From positions 1-64,000 of the forward strand of contig JBBSPV010000004.1 of the NCBI GenBank assembly GCA_038258425.1: DNA of 64,000 nt. The letters are read 5' to 3'. The notes beneath the pieces were generated by a model that searched no databases, was not told where the DNA came from, and saw only the letters and a program-made list of their open reading frames with translations. Below, one piece after another: positions 7,458 through 15,938 of this stretch. The translations under genes were made by a program, and so were the position numbers. How positions within the stretch are numbered: the stretch's first letter is position 1; the number at the start of each line of letters is the position of its first letter. The DNA is from DATLGB01 sp038258425. Lineage in GTDB: Bacteria > Actinomycetota > Thermoleophilia > Solirubrobacterales > Solirubrobacteraceae.

Positions 7458-8756
7458 ATGCCGGCCGCGCGGGAGACCGACCGCCAGATCCTCCACCTCG
7501 CGCTGCCGGCGCTCGGGGCGCTGGCCGCCGAGCCGCTCTACGTGCTCGTGGACACGGCGATCGTCGGCCACCTCGGCACCACGCAGCTCGCCGCGCTCGC
7601 GATCGCGGCGACCGTCCTCGCGAGCGCCTTCACGGTCTTCAACTTCCTGACCTACGGGACGACCGCACAGGTCGCCCGGCTGCACGGGGCGGGCCGCGAC
7701 GCGCAGGCCGCGATCGTCGGCGCCCAGGCCCAGTGGCTCGCGCTCGCCGTCGGCGCGGCGCTGCTGGTGCTCGCCGTCGCCCTGGCCGCGCCCGTGGTGG
7801 CCGTCATGGGCGGGACCGGCGCGACGGCCGCGGGGGCCGTGACGTACCTGCGCATCGCCGCGCTCGGCGCACCGTGCTTCATGCTCGCCGCCGCCGGCCA
7901 GGGCTACCTGCGCGGGACGGGCGACCTGCGCACGCCGCTGGTCATCCTCGTCGTCGCCCACGTCGTCAACGCCGGGCTCGAGGTCCTGTTCGTCTACGGC
8001 TTCGGCTGGGGCCTCGCCGGCTCGGCCTGGGGAACGGTCCTCGCCCAGCTCGGGATGGCGGCCGCATTCGCCGAGGTCCAGCGGCGGGCGGGCTGGGCCC
8101 GGCCGGACTGGGCGCGGATCCGCCGGCTGGTGCGGGTCGGCGGCGAGATCGCCGTGCGCACGACGGCGCTGCTCGGCGTCTTCCTCGTCTGCTCCGGGGT
8201 GCTCGCCCGCGTCGGCAACGCCTCGCTCGCCGCCCACCAGATCGGCTACCAGCTCTTCCTCTTCATCGCGCTCGTCCTCGACGCGGTCGCCATCGCCGGC
8301 CAGGTGATGACCGGTCGGTTGCTCGGCGCCGCCGACGCCGCGGGCGCGCGGGCGGCGGCGCGCCGGATGATCGGCTGGTCCGTGCTGGCGGGCTGCGGGT
8401 TCGCTGCGCTGCTCGCCGCGCTCGCCCCCGGGCTGCCGAGGCTGTTCACCGACGATCCCGCGGTCCTCGAGCGCGCGCACGCCCTGTGGCCGCTGCTCGT
8501 GGCGATGATGCCCGCCAACGGGGCGGTGTTCGCGCTCGACGGGATCCTCATCGGCGCGGGTGACACCCGCTACCTCGCGGGCGCCATGGTGCTCGCCGCG
8601 GCGGTGGCCATCCCGCTCGCCGTGGCCGCCGCGGCGGCCGGCTGGGGCGTCGTCGGGGTGTGGGCCGCGCTGTGCGCGTTCATCGCGCTGCGGCTGGTCA
8701 CCATGGGCGTCCGCTTCGCCGGTCCGCGCTGGGCGCTCACGGGCGCGCAAGCCTAA
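7458..8756 (+). CDS. MATE family efflux transporter (DinF-like)
   Basis: A 432-residue integral membrane protein with about twelve hydrophobic segments in two homologous halves, the layout of MATE multidrug/toxin antiporters. The N-terminal DRQILHLALPALGALAAEPL and DTAIVGHLG segments are typical of the DinF branch. A second-half repeat begins around ALLGVFLVCSGVLARVGNASLAAHQI. It would export cationic or other compounds using a proton or sodium gradient. The start ATG 7458 has no ribosome site but a TACGTT hexamer 8 nt upstream, suggesting a leaderless mRNA. The substrate cannot be predicted. Confidence 0.88.
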   Translation: MPAARETDRQILHLALPALGALAAEPLYVLVDTAIVGHLGTTQLAALAIAATVLASAFTVFNFLTYGTTAQVARLHGAGRDAQAAIVGAQAQWLALAVGAALLVLAVALAAPVVAVMGGTGATAAGAVTYLRIAALGAPCFMLAAAGQGYLRGTGDLRTPLVILVVAHVVNAGLEVLFVYGFGWGLAGSAWGTVLAQLGMAAAFAEVQRRAGWARPDWARIRRLVRVGGEIAVRTTALLGVFLVCSGVLARVGNASLAAHQIGYQLFLFIALVLDAVAIAGQVMTGRLLGAADAAGARAAARRMIGWSVLAGCGFAALLAALAPGLPRLFTDDPAVLERAHALWPLLVAMMPANGAVFALDGILIGAGDTRYLAGAMVLAAAVAIPLAVAAAAAGWGVVGVWAALCAFIALRLVTMGVRFAGPRWALTGAQA

Positions 8757-8769
8757 TACGGTGCCCGGG

Positions 8770-9162
8770 GTGCGCCGCCCCATCCTCACGTCGCTGCTCG
8801 CGCTGACCTTCGCGCTGACGACGGCGCCGGCCCGGGCGCAGGTCAGCGACCCGTTCGGCGCCCAGTCGACGCCGACCCCCACCGCCGTCCCCGCGACGAA
8901 CGACCAGGACAGTGTCAGCCGCGGCCTGCTCTTCGGCATCGCCGGGGCGGTGCTCGTGGTCTTCGTCGGCCTCGGGTGGTTCATCACCCGCGACGCCCGC
9001 CGGAACCTGACCCCGGCGGACCGCGCCGCCGTCGAGCGCGGCGACGGCTCCGGCGTCGGCCCCGACGAGGGCGAGCGACGCGTCCCGGCCCGGGCCAAGG
9101 CGCGGGCGCGCAAGCGCCGCCGGGCGCAGCGCCAGGCCCGCAAGGCCAACCGCCCCCGCTAG
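8770..9162 (+). CDS. Small exported or membrane protein with basic C-terminus
   Basis: A protein of about 130 residues with an N-terminal signal sequence (RRPILTSLLALTFALTTAPARA) and a Pro/Thr-rich linker. One transmembrane helix follows (GLLFGIAGAVLVVFVGLGWF), and the tail is very Arg/Lys-rich. I recognise no family. GTG 8770 was chosen over GTG 8761 because TAATAC lies 10 nt before it and would abut the earlier codon. It starts just after the MATE stop and ends at the second 39-bp palindrome. Confidence 0.6.
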   Translation: MRRPILTSLLALTFALTTAPARAQVSDPFGAQSTPTPTAVPATNDQDSVSRGLLFGIAGAVLVVFVGLGWFITRDARRNLTPADRAAVERGDGSGVGPDEGERRVPARAKARARKRRRAQRQARKANRPR

Positions 9163-9163
9163 C

Positions 9164-9202
9164 GACCGCAGTTCCGGCTGCCAGGCGACCGGAAGTGCGG
9201 TC
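9164..9202. repeat. 39-bp palindromic element, copy 2
   Basis: Arms GACCGCAGTTCCGG and CCGGAAGTGCGGTC pair at 13 of 14 positions around an 11-nt loop. The right arm is identical to that of the copy at 4427-4465. It again lies between convergent genes. Confidence 0.7.
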
Positions 9203-9236
9203 ACGCCGGCTGCTCCGGTCGGTCAGGCCGCTCAGG

Positions 9237-9263
9237 TCACGCCGGTCACGCCGGTCACGCCGG
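9237..9263. repeat. Three tandem copies of a 9-bp unit
   Basis: TCACGCCGG is repeated three times exactly, flanked by degenerate relatives (TCAGGCCGC, TCGCTCAGG). It lies between two convergent genes just beyond the palindrome. It is likely a replication-slippage tract. Confidence 0.7.
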
Positions 9264-9267
9264 TCGC

Positions 9268-9729
9268 TCAGGCCGGCGGCCGCAGACGGGCCACGAGGTC
9301 GCGCACGTCCCAGACGGCGTCGTTGGCGTCGAGCTCCTGAAACGGCCGCCGGAGGCCGACGAAGCGCCCGCTGCCGCGATAGTCGGCGAAGCGCACGAAC
9401 TTGCCGCGGTTGGTGAAGACGAACACCTCCTGGGTCTCGGCGGTGTAGGGCAGCTCGCCGTAGAAGTGAAAGCCGAGCGCCTTGGAGATCGCCTCGCGCG
9501 GCGTCCCGGGGGCGAAGATCAGCACCTGGTCCCAGTCGAAGTCGGTCAGCTGGCGCAGGTCGACGCGCTGCTCGTCGCGCTGCGCCTGCGCGACGGAGCG
9601 CGAGATGTTCTCGGAGAGGATGGCGTCGACGGCGATCCCGTCCTCGTCGCGGGTCAGATACACGACGCCGCCGAAGATCACGAAGCAGATGCCGAGCACG
9701 GTGGCGACGGCGATGAGGGCGCGCCCCAT
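9268..9729 (-). CDS. Membrane-anchored hypothetical protein
   Basis: A 153-residue protein with one N-terminal transmembrane segment (MGRALIAVATVLGICFVIFG) followed by a soluble domain presumably outside the membrane. The domain contains FDWDQVLIFAPGTPREAISKA and ends with a YRGSGRFVGL region. No catalytic motif is recognised. A TAGCCT hexamer (9736-9741) lies 6 nt before ATG 9729, so the mRNA is probably leaderless. The compositional normality and membrane anchor support a real gene; its function is unknown. Confidence 0.7.
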   Translation of the reverse strand: MGRALIAVATVLGICFVIFGGVVYLTRDEDGIAVDAILSENISRSVAQAQRDEQRVDLRQLTDFDWDQVLIFAPGTPREAISKALGFHFYGELPYTAETQEVFVFTNRGKFVRFADYRGSGRFVGLRRPFQELDANDAVWDVRDLVARLRPPA

Positions 9730-9795
9730 GCCGCCAGGCTAGGCAGCGCGCGGCCGCGCGTGGCGTCCGGGTGGGCCCTTAATCTCCGGCGGCGG

Positions 9796-10227
9796 ATGCA
9801 GCTCGTGGCCGACGACCCGCTCGCCCACCGGGCCCTCGACGGCCTGCTGCGGGCGGAGGCGGCGGTGCGCCGGCGCCTCTCCGCGGACCTCGAGCGCGAG
9901 GGTTTGTCGGCGGTCGGGTTCTCCGTGCTCGAGCTGCTGCGCGAGGCCGGCGGGGAGCTCGAGCTGCGGGCGCTGCGCCGCCGGCTGGGGACGTCGAAGG
10001 CGAACGCGACCGAGGTGGTCGGCACGCTGGCCGGCCGCGGGCTGGTCACACGCGACCGGCTGCCGGCCGACCGGCGCGCCGTGTGCGTGGCCGCGACGCC
10101 CCGCGGGGCCGAGCTCGTCGACCGGCTGTACCCGGAGCACGCCGTCCGGGTGGCCGCGACCTTCGCCGCGCTCGACGACGCCGAGAAGCGCACGCTCGCC
10201 GAGCTGTGCGACCGGCTGGCCGCTTGA
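9796..10227 (+). CDS. MarR family transcriptional regulator
   Basis: A 143-residue winged-helix regulator. Helices containing FSVLELLREAGGELELRALRRRLGTSKANATEVVGTL form the helix-turn-helix. The wing is GLVTRDRLPADRRAVCVAATPRG, with the conserved D-x-R-D-R-R-like turn of MarR proteins. It would bind DNA as a dimer and respond to small ligands. TAATCT lies 10 nt before ATG 9796. Its stop overlaps the TTG start of the next gene (TTGA), so the repeat protein downstream is probably co-translated. The target gene is not evident. Confidence 0.85.
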   Translation: MQLVADDPLAHRALDGLLRAEAAVRRRLSADLEREGLSAVGFSVLELLREAGGELELRALRRRLGTSKANATEVVGTLAGRGLVTRDRLPADRRAVCVAATPRGAELVDRLYPEHAVRVAATFAALDDAEKRTLAELCDRLAA

Positions 10228-10862
10228 GGGACACGGCCTTCGAGCTCGTCGACGACGAGGGGCGTGTACGGGCCCGGCTCGCCGCTGGCGATGACGGCGC
10301 CGTCGCGCTGGACCTCGCCGGCGTCGACGGCGCCGTGCGCGTGACCTTCGGCCTCGGCCCGGACGGCTCGGCGGTCCTCGGGCTGCGCGACGGTGCCGGC
10401 ACCGTGCGGGTCCTCGCCACCGCTCCCGACGACGCGGCCGGCTCGCCCTCCGTGGACCTCATCGACGCCGAGGGGCGCCAGCGCGTGTCCCTGTTGCAGG
10501 GCGAGGGCCTGCCGAGCGGCATCGCCATCTGGGACGAGGAGGGCCACCACCGCGCGGTGCTCGCCCACGGCCCCGTCCCCGAGCGCGACGCCTCGGTCGA
10601 GCTGTGGGACCCTGACGGCCACTACCGCGCCGGGTTCGGGACCTGGCCCGACGGCTCGACGGGCGTCGAGCTGCTCGACGGTCGGGGCAACGTCCGCGGG
10701 CGCGTGGGCGAGCGCCCGGACCGGACGGTCTGCGTGGAGGAGTGGGACGCGGCCGGGCGCCTGCGGGCCCGCTTCGGTGATCGCCCCGACGGCGCGTTCA
10801 CCGTCGACTTCTGGGACCGCGACGGCACGCATCGCCACGGCCTGGGGTCCCAGCCCGGCTGA
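10224..10862 (+). CDS. Protein of tandem beta-rich ~23-residue repeats
   Basis: A 212-residue protein made almost entirely of repeats of about 23-24 residues with the pattern VELWDxDGxxRAxFGxxPDG. The last four copies start near VELWDPDG, VELLDGRG, VEEWDAAG and VDFWDRDG, and weaker copies fill the N-terminal half. The pattern of short strands and D-x-G turns suggests a beta-solenoid or propeller-like stack. No signal peptide is seen, so it is probably cytoplasmic. The TTG start overlaps the marR stop (TTGA), supporting this rare start codon and co-expression. I do not know a function for it. Confidence 0.65.
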   Translation: MRDTAFELVDDEGRVRARLAAGDDGAVALDLAGVDGAVRVTFGLGPDGSAVLGLRDGAGTVRVLATAPDDAAGSPSVDLIDAEGRQRVSLLQGEGLPSGIAIWDEEGHHRAVLAHGPVPERDASVELWDPDGHYRAGFGTWPDGSTGVELLDGRGNVRGRVGERPDRTVCVEEWDAAGRLRARFGDRPDGAFTVDFWDRDGTHRHGLGSQPG

Positions 10863-10914
10863 CGCGGCCGCCGTCGGGGCACCCGCGCGCGAACCTCGTA
10901 CCGTTGCGCAGGCA

Positions 10915-13900
10915 ATGGCCCTGCGTGCCGTCGACCCGAAGCAGTCGTTCCCCGCCCTCGAGGAGCACGTGCTCGAGCGCTGGCGCGAGCGCGACGTCTT
11001 CGCGGAGACGCTGCGCCGCCGCGAGGGCGCCGAGCCGTGGGTGTTCTACGAGGGGCCGCCGACCGCCAACGGCCGCCCGGGCGCCCACCACGTCCTCGCG
11101 CGGGTCTTCAAGGACATCTTCCCGCGCTTCAAGACCATGCGCGGCCACCTGGTCCAGCGCAAGGGCGGCTGGGACACGCACGGGCTGCCCGTCGAGATCG
11201 CCGTCGAGCAGCAGCTCGGCTTCACGGCCAAGGCCGACATCGAGCGCTACGGGATCGCGGAGTTCAACGCGAAGTGCCGGGCGTCGGTGTTCGAGTTCCT
11301 CGAGGACTGGAAGGCCCTGACCGAGCGCATCGGCTTCTGGGTCGACCTCGACGACGCCTACCGGACGCTCGACGCCTCCTACGTCGAGTCCGTCTGGTGG
11401 GCGCTGGCCCAGCTGTGGGAGCGCGACCTGCTCTACGAGGGCCACAAGGTCGTGCCCTACTGCGTGCGCTGCGGCACGGCGCTGTCCTCCCACGAGGTCG
11501 CCCAGGGCTACCGCGACGTCGAGGACCCGAGCGTCTACGTCAAGCTCCCGGTCGCCGCCCGGCCGCAGGACAGCCCGCTGCGCGACGGCGACCGCCTGCT
11601 CGTGTGGACCACGACGCCGTGGACGCTCGTCTCCAACGCCGCCGCGGCGGTCGATCCCGAGCTGACCTACGTGCGTGCGTCCCTCGCCGGGGAGACGTTC
11701 GTGCTCGCCGAGGCGCTGGTGACCCGGGTGCTCGGCGAGGATGCGGAGGTCCTGGAGACCTTCCCGGGCGCGAGGCTCGTCGGCACCCACTACGAGCCGC
11801 CGTTTCCGTACCTCCCCGCCGACGCCTACGGCGCCAGGGGCCACACGGTCCTCGAGGCGGACTTCGTGACCGCCGCCGACGGCACGGGCATCGTCCACAC
11901 CGCGATCGCCTTCGGCGAGGACGACCATCGCCTCGGCCTCGCCAACGGCCTCGCCGTGGTCAACCCGGTGCGCGCCGACGGCACCTACGACGAGCGCATC
12001 GGCGCCTACGCCGGCCGCTGGGTCAAGGACGCCGACGCGGACCTCGTCGAGGATCTGCGCGCGAGCGGCAAGCTCTGGCGGGCGGAGGTCTTCGAGCACA
12101 GCTACCCGCACTGCTGGCGCTGCGGCACGCCGCTGATCTACTACGCCAAGCCGTCCTGGTACATCCGCACGAGCGCGCTGCGCGACCGCCTGCTGGCCGC
12201 CAACGAGACGGTCACCTGGCACCCGCCGCACATCAAGCACGGACGCTTCGGCAACTGGCTCGAGAACAACGTCGACTGGGCCATCTCGCGCGAGCGCTAC
12301 TGGGGCACGCCGCTGCCCATCTGGCGCAACGCGGCCGGCGAGGTCGCGGCGGTCAGCTCGCTGGCGGAGCTGCAGGAGCGCTCGGGCGTCCGCCTCGAGG
12401 ATCCGCACCGGCCGTTCTGCGACGACGTCGAGATCCCCTCGCCCACCGGCGGCGAGCCCCTGCGCCGCGTGCCCGAGGTCATCGACGTCTGGTTCGACTC
12501 GGGGTCGATGCCCTTCGCCCAGTGGGGCGCGCCGCACGAGCGCGAGGACGTCTTCGAGGCGAACTTCCCGGCCGACTTCATCTGCGAGGCGCTGGACCAG
12601 ACGCGCGGCTGGTTCTACTCGCTGCTGGCGATCTCCACCCTGCTCTTCGACCGGGCGCCGTATCGCAACGTCGTCTGCCTCGGCCTGCTGCTGGACGGCA
12701 ACGGGGAGAAGATGTCGAAGTCCAAGGGCAACATCGTCGTGCCGTGGGAGGTCATCGACGCACACGGCGCCGACGCCTTCCGCTGGTACTTCCTGACCTC
12801 GAAGTACCCGTGGGACGGCTACCTGTTCACGTCGGAGGCGGTGGGCGAGTCGCTGCGCCAGTTCCTGTTGCAGCTCTGGAACGTCTACGGCTTTCACGTC
12901 CTCTACGCCGGCAGCGACCGCACGGCCGCGGAACCGACGGCGCTGGACCGCTGGATCGCGAGCCGCCTGGCCGAGACCGTCGACGCGGTCACCGCCGGCC
13001 TCGAGGACTACGACGCGACGACCGCCGGCCGGGCGCTCGCGGGCTTCGTCGACGACCTCTCCAACTGGTACGTCCGGCTGTCCCGGCGGCGGTTCTGGAC
13101 CGGCGACGCGGCCGCACTGGACACGCTGCAGGACTGCCTCGTCACGACGGCCCAGCTGCTCGCTCCGTTCTGCCCGTTCGTCGCCGACGAGATCTACGAC
13201 AACCTCGACGGCCGCGAGCCGAGTGTCCACCTCTGCGACTGGCCCGCGTCGCGGCCCGCCGATCCCCAGCTGCAGTGGGAGATGACCCGCGTGCGCGAGG
13301 CGGTGGAGCTCGGCCGCTCCGCGCGCGCCCACGCCCGCGTGAAGCTGCGCCAGCCCCTGGCCGCCGCGGTGGTGGTCGCGAGCGGGCCGGAGCGCGACGC
13401 GCTGGCCCGTCACACCCGGCTGCTGGGGCAGGAGCTCAACGTCAAGGCGGTCCGCTTCGTCGAGGCGGCCGAGCACCTCGGCTCCTACGAGGTCAAGCCG
13501 AACTTCCGCGCGCTCGGCCCGCGCTTCGGCCGGCAGATGCCGCTGCTCGCGGCGGCCGTGGCGGCCTTGGACGCCGGTCGCGTCGCGGCCGCCCTGCGCG
13601 AGGGTCGCACGGTCGGGGTCAGCGTGGACGGCCACGACCACGAGCTGACCGCGGACGATCTCGTCCTCGCCATGCAGCCGCTGGAGGGCTACGAGGTCGA
13701 GCGCGCCGGCGCCCACGCCGTGGCGCTCGAGCTCCAGCTCGACGACGAGCTCCTGCGGGAGGGCATCGCGCGCGAGATCGTCCACGCCGTCCAGGCCGCC
13801 CGCAAGGAGGCCGGGCTCGACGTGTCCGATCGAATCGAGCTGACGCTCGGGGGCGACCCCGAGCTGCTCGACGCCGCCCGCGCGCACGAGGCGACGATCG

Positions 13901-14010
13901 CGGCGGAGGTGCTCGCGGTCGCCGTCACCCTCGACGGCGCCGACGACGGCGCGCCCGTCGAGATCGACGGGCGGCCGCTGCGGATCGCGGTGGTGCGGCC
14001 TACGCGGTGA
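10915..14010 (+). CDS. ileS: Isoleucyl-tRNA synthetase
   Basis: A 1031-residue class I synthetase charging tRNA-Ile. The HIGH-equivalent is in PPTANGRPGAHH near the N-terminus, followed by GGWDTHGLPVE. The editing (CP1) insertion follows, with metal-type Cys pairs (CVRCG, CWRCG). Next come WFDSGSMPFAQWG and the KMSKS loop in GEKMSKSKGNIV. The sequence style matches the eukaryote/archaea-like type II enzyme found in mycobacteria, a class associated with low mupirocin sensitivity. TACCGT lies 10 nt before ATG 10915. No T-box leader fits in the 52 bases upstream. The 3' end overlaps trxA by 11 bases, tail to tail. Confidence 0.96.
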   Translation: MALRAVDPKQSFPALEEHVLERWRERDVFAETLRRREGAEPWVFYEGPPTANGRPGAHHVLARVFKDIFPRFKTMRGHLVQRKGGWDTHGLPVEIAVEQQLGFTAKADIERYGIAEFNAKCRASVFEFLEDWKALTERIGFWVDLDDAYRTLDASYVESVWWALAQLWERDLLYEGHKVVPYCVRCGTALSSHEVAQGYRDVEDPSVYVKLPVAARPQDSPLRDGDRLLVWTTTPWTLVSNAAAAVDPELTYVRASLAGETFVLAEALVTRVLGEDAEVLETFPGARLVGTHYEPPFPYLPADAYGARGHTVLEADFVTAADGTGIVHTAIAFGEDDHRLGLANGLAVVNPVRADGTYDERIGAYAGRWVKDADADLVEDLRASGKLWRAEVFEHSYPHCWRCGTPLIYYAKPSWYIRTSALRDRLLAANETVTWHPPHIKHGRFGNWLENNVDWAISRERYWGTPLPIWRNAAGEVAAVSSLAELQERSGVRLEDPHRPFCDDVEIPSPTGGEPLRRVPEVIDVWFDSGSMPFAQWGAPHEREDVFEANFPADFICEALDQTRGWFYSLLAISTLLFDRAPYRNVVCLGLLLDGNGEKMSKSKGNIVVPWEVIDAHGADAFRWYFLTSKYPWDGYLFTSEAVGESLRQFLLQLWNVYGFHVLYAGSDRTAAEPTALDRWIASRLAETVDAVTAGLEDYDATTAGRALAGFVDDLSNWYVRLSRRRFWTGDAAALDTLQDCLVTTAQLLAPFCPFVADEIYDNLDGREPSVHLCDWPASRPADPQLQWEMTRVREAVELGRSARAHARVKLRQPLAAAVVVASGPERDALARHTRLLGQELNVKAVRFVEAAEHLGSYEVKPNFRALGPRFGRQMPLLAAAVAALDAGRVAAALREGRTVGVSVDGHDHELTADDLVLAMQPLEGYEVERAGAHAVALELQLDDELLREGIAREIVHAVQAARKEAGLDVSDRIELTLGGDPELLDAARAHEATIAAEVLAVAVTLDGADDGAPVEIDGRPLRIAVVRPTR

Positions 14011-14326
14011 GCGCGGGCTCGAGCTCGGCCTCGAGGCGCTTCTTGGGCCGCGCGCCGACGACCTTGGCGGCCGGCTGGCCGTCCTTGAAGAGGATCAGCG
14101 TCGGGATGGACAGGACGTCGAACTGCGCCGCCGTCTGCTGGTTGTCGTCGACGTTGAGCTTGACGATCTCGAGGTCGTCCCGCTCCCCGGCGATCTCCTC
14201 GAGGACCGGCGCCACCATGCGGCACGGACCGCACCAGGGGGCCCAGAAGTCGACGAGCACGGGCTTGTCGCTCTCGAGCACCTCGGCCTGGAAGCTGGTG
14301 TCGGAGACGTCGTGGATGTTGGCCAT
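14000..14326 (-). CDS. trxA: Thioredoxin
   Basis: A 108-residue cytoplasmic thioredoxin with the redox motif WCGPC inside VDFWAPWCGPCRMVAP. The buried Asp and the cis-Pro loop (SIPTLILFKDGQ) are present. It reduces protein disulfides and is recycled by thioredoxin reductase, which is not in the window. Unlike many neighbours it has a leader: TATACT at 14365-14370 and AAGGAG 12 nt before the ATG. Its last 11 bases overlap the end of ileS on the opposite strand. Confidence 0.96.
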   Translation of the reverse strand: MANIHDVSDTSFQAEVLESDKPVLVDFWAPWCGPCRMVAPVLEEIAGERDDLEIVKLNVDDNQQTAAQFDVLSIPTLILFKDGQPAAKVVGARPKKRLEAELEPALTA

Positions 14327-14364
14327 GGAAGCGGTGGGCTCCTTCGGGTCGGGTCGCTTCAGAA

Positions 14365-14392
14365 AGTATAGTGCAGCCCCGAGCGCGTCAGC
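14365..14392 (-). promoter_or_regulatory. Putative sigma-70-type promoter of trxA
   Basis: On the minus strand GCTGAC (14387-14392) is followed after 16 bases by TATACT (14365-14370). TATACT is the best -10 match seen near a gene start here. The leader is about 30 nt with AAGGAG at 14339-14344. Confidence 0.5.
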
Positions 14393-15119
14393 GGTGACAC
14401 ACGGAGACGAGCTCGAAGCGCTCGTCGCCGCCCTTGACGGTTCGCTCGCGCACGGTGCCGACGCCTCGCACGTAGACCTTGTGGTCCACGACCCCGGGCT
14501 CGAGCGGGGTGGTCTCCCGGATCAGCATCGCCCGCCGCGAGCTCGCGGCGGGCGTGCGCACCCTGGTGTGCCGGTCGAGCACCGTGTAGTGGTCCTGGGC
14601 GTGGCCCACGTAGTACTCCTGCCAGCCGTGGTCGCCGGGCGCCGGGTGAGCCGGCATGAAGACGCCGCCCCGGGCGCCGTCGCGACCGGCACGGAAGCTG
14701 CCCTCGCGGCTTTCGACCCGGCCGTCGGGCTTGAGGGTCGCCGTGTCCTCGCCGAGGTACCAGACGTTGCCCGCGCGGTCTTGGGCGTAGTAGTCGTGCG
14801 TGCGCTCCACGAGGCGGCCGTGCTCGAAGACGCGGTCGTCGATGACGGTCGCGCGGATGCCCTGGATGCGCTTGGTGCGGTCGGTGACGCGCAGCACGTC
14901 GCGGGCCGGGGTGCCCTCGTCCTCCCCCCTGTAGGCGAACACCGTCCCGGGCTCGAGCGGGAACCAGGGGTTGTCGATGATCCGCACGAACTGGCCGGCG
15001 GGCGGGAGCGGCGGCGGGCCGGGCCGGCGGGCCGCGGGGGCGCCGCCGGCCGTCCCGGAGCCGGCGGCCGACACGGCCAGCACCGCGGCCGCGGCGAGCA
15101 ACGAGGTGGTGGTGCGCAT
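14388..15119 (-). CDS. Secreted conserved protein of unknown function
   Basis: A 243-residue protein with a signal peptide (MRTTTSLLAAAAVLAVSAAG) and a Pro-rich linker. Its globular domain begins FVRIIDNPWFPLEPGTVFAY, continues through HDYYAQDRAGNVWYLGEDTA, and ends with a single Cys near the C-terminus. Proteins with this NPWFPL...WYLGEDT pattern recur in actinobacteria (from memory) but have no assigned function that I know. It is likely extracytoplasmic. Its stop lies within the trxA promoter region. Confidence 0.7.
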   Translation of the reverse strand: MRTTTSLLAAAAVLAVSAAGSGTAGGAPAARRPGPPPLPPAGQFVRIIDNPWFPLEPGTVFAYRGEDEGTPARDVLRVTDRTKRIQGIRATVIDDRVFEHGRLVERTHDYYAQDRAGNVWYLGEDTATLKPDGRVESREGSFRAGRDGARGGVFMPAHPAPGDHGWQEYYVGHAQDHYTVLDRHTRVRTPAASSRRAMLIRETTPLEPGVVDHKVYVRGVGTVRERTVKGGDERFELVSVCHR

Positions 15120-15191
15120 TGCGGTGGGCCTCCCGGTCGTCGTGAGGCACGGAGCGTCGCGCCCGGAGCTGAGATCACGCTGAGGGGTGCT

Positions 15192-15884
15192 TCAGGCGGC
15201 GAGCAGCAGCCGCGGGCTCACCCAGACCTCGATCCCGGCGGCGACGAGCAGGACCGGCACGGCGAGCCCGACGGTGACGAACGTCGCCGCCAGCAGCTCG
15301 TCCCAGCGCCGCTGGCGGGACGCGAGCGTCCACGCGGCGAGCGGGAGGAAGAGCGCGGTCAGCTCGGGCAGCGCGTGCAGGGAGAAGATCGCCAGCAGCT
15401 CGGCGGGGGAGACCGCGAACTGGTGGGCCAGCGAGGCGGCGTCGCCGCCGAGCACGTAGGCCTGGGTGAGCAGGGAGAACGTCGTGGCGGCCACGACGAA
15501 GCCGATGGCCAGCGGCCGCGCGAGCTCGTGCAGGCGCCGGACGGGCCCCGTGTAGGCCTCCGCCACCTGGGGCAGCGACGAGCCGGCGATGAAGCCCGCC
15601 ACGCAGGCGAGGGCGTGCAGCGCGAGCACGAGCCCGTTGCGGAACAGGACGTAGCCGTAGTCGGACGCGGTCGCCGGGCGGGTGACCCCGGGGAACTGCA
15701 GCGGCGTCGGGTCCGGTGAGGTCAGGCTGGCGATCACCCAGGTGGCGAGCAGCAGCGCCACGGCGACGAGCAGGCTGCCCGTGATCCACGGCCGCAGGAC
15801 GCTCGCGGGCTCCCGCCGCCAGCGCCGCAGGGCCGCCCGCGTGTCCGCCCAGCCCTGGACCACCGCCAGCTCCTCGCGCCGCAT
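15192..15884 (-). CDS. SpoIIM-like (stage II sporulation protein M family) membrane protein
   Basis: A 230-residue membrane protein with about five hydrophobic helices. It contains FRNGLVLALHALACVAGFIAG and a later SLHALPELTALFLPLAAWTL helix, the E/P-containing signature of the SpoIIM/DUF95 family. That family occurs in non-sporulating actinobacteria as a membrane protein of uncertain role. The start ATG 15884 was chosen where the family-like sequence begins (MRREELAVVQGW); the longer open frame upstream is antisense to polX. It is divergent from polX. Confidence 0.7.
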   Translation of the reverse strand: MRREELAVVQGWADTRAALRRWRREPASVLRPWITGSLLVAVALLLATWVIASLTSPDPTPLQFPGVTRPATASDYGYVLFRNGLVLALHALACVAGFIAGSSLPQVAEAYTGPVRRLHELARPLAIGFVVAATTFSLLTQAYVLGGDAASLAHQFAVSPAELLAIFSLHALPELTALFLPLAAWTLASRQRRWDELLAATFVTVGLAVPVLLVAAGIEVWVSPRLLLAA

Positions 15885-15921
15885 CCACGGGTCATCGGCA
15901 GCGGGCGCGCGACCTCGAGCG

Positions 15922-15931
15922 GGGGTAGCGT
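15922..15931. promoter_or_regulatory. Head-to-head -10 elements between spoIIM-like gene and polX
   Basis: Plus-strand TAGCGT (15926-15931) ends 7 nt before GTG 15939. Minus-strand TACCCC (15922-15927) overlaps it by TA and lies about 37 nt before the SpoIIM-like start. Confidence 0.4.
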
Positions 15932-15938
15932 GTCCGGC

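Noticed and set aside
10863..10914. T-box riboswitch upstream of ileS
   Set aside because: Only 52 bases separate the genes and a -10-like TACCGT sits 10 nt before the start, leaving no leader.
11037..15719. 1560-aa plus-strand open frame overlapping ileS, trxA and others
   Set aside because: It overlaps several recognised genes on both strands and has only low-complexity Arg/Ala/Gly sequence.
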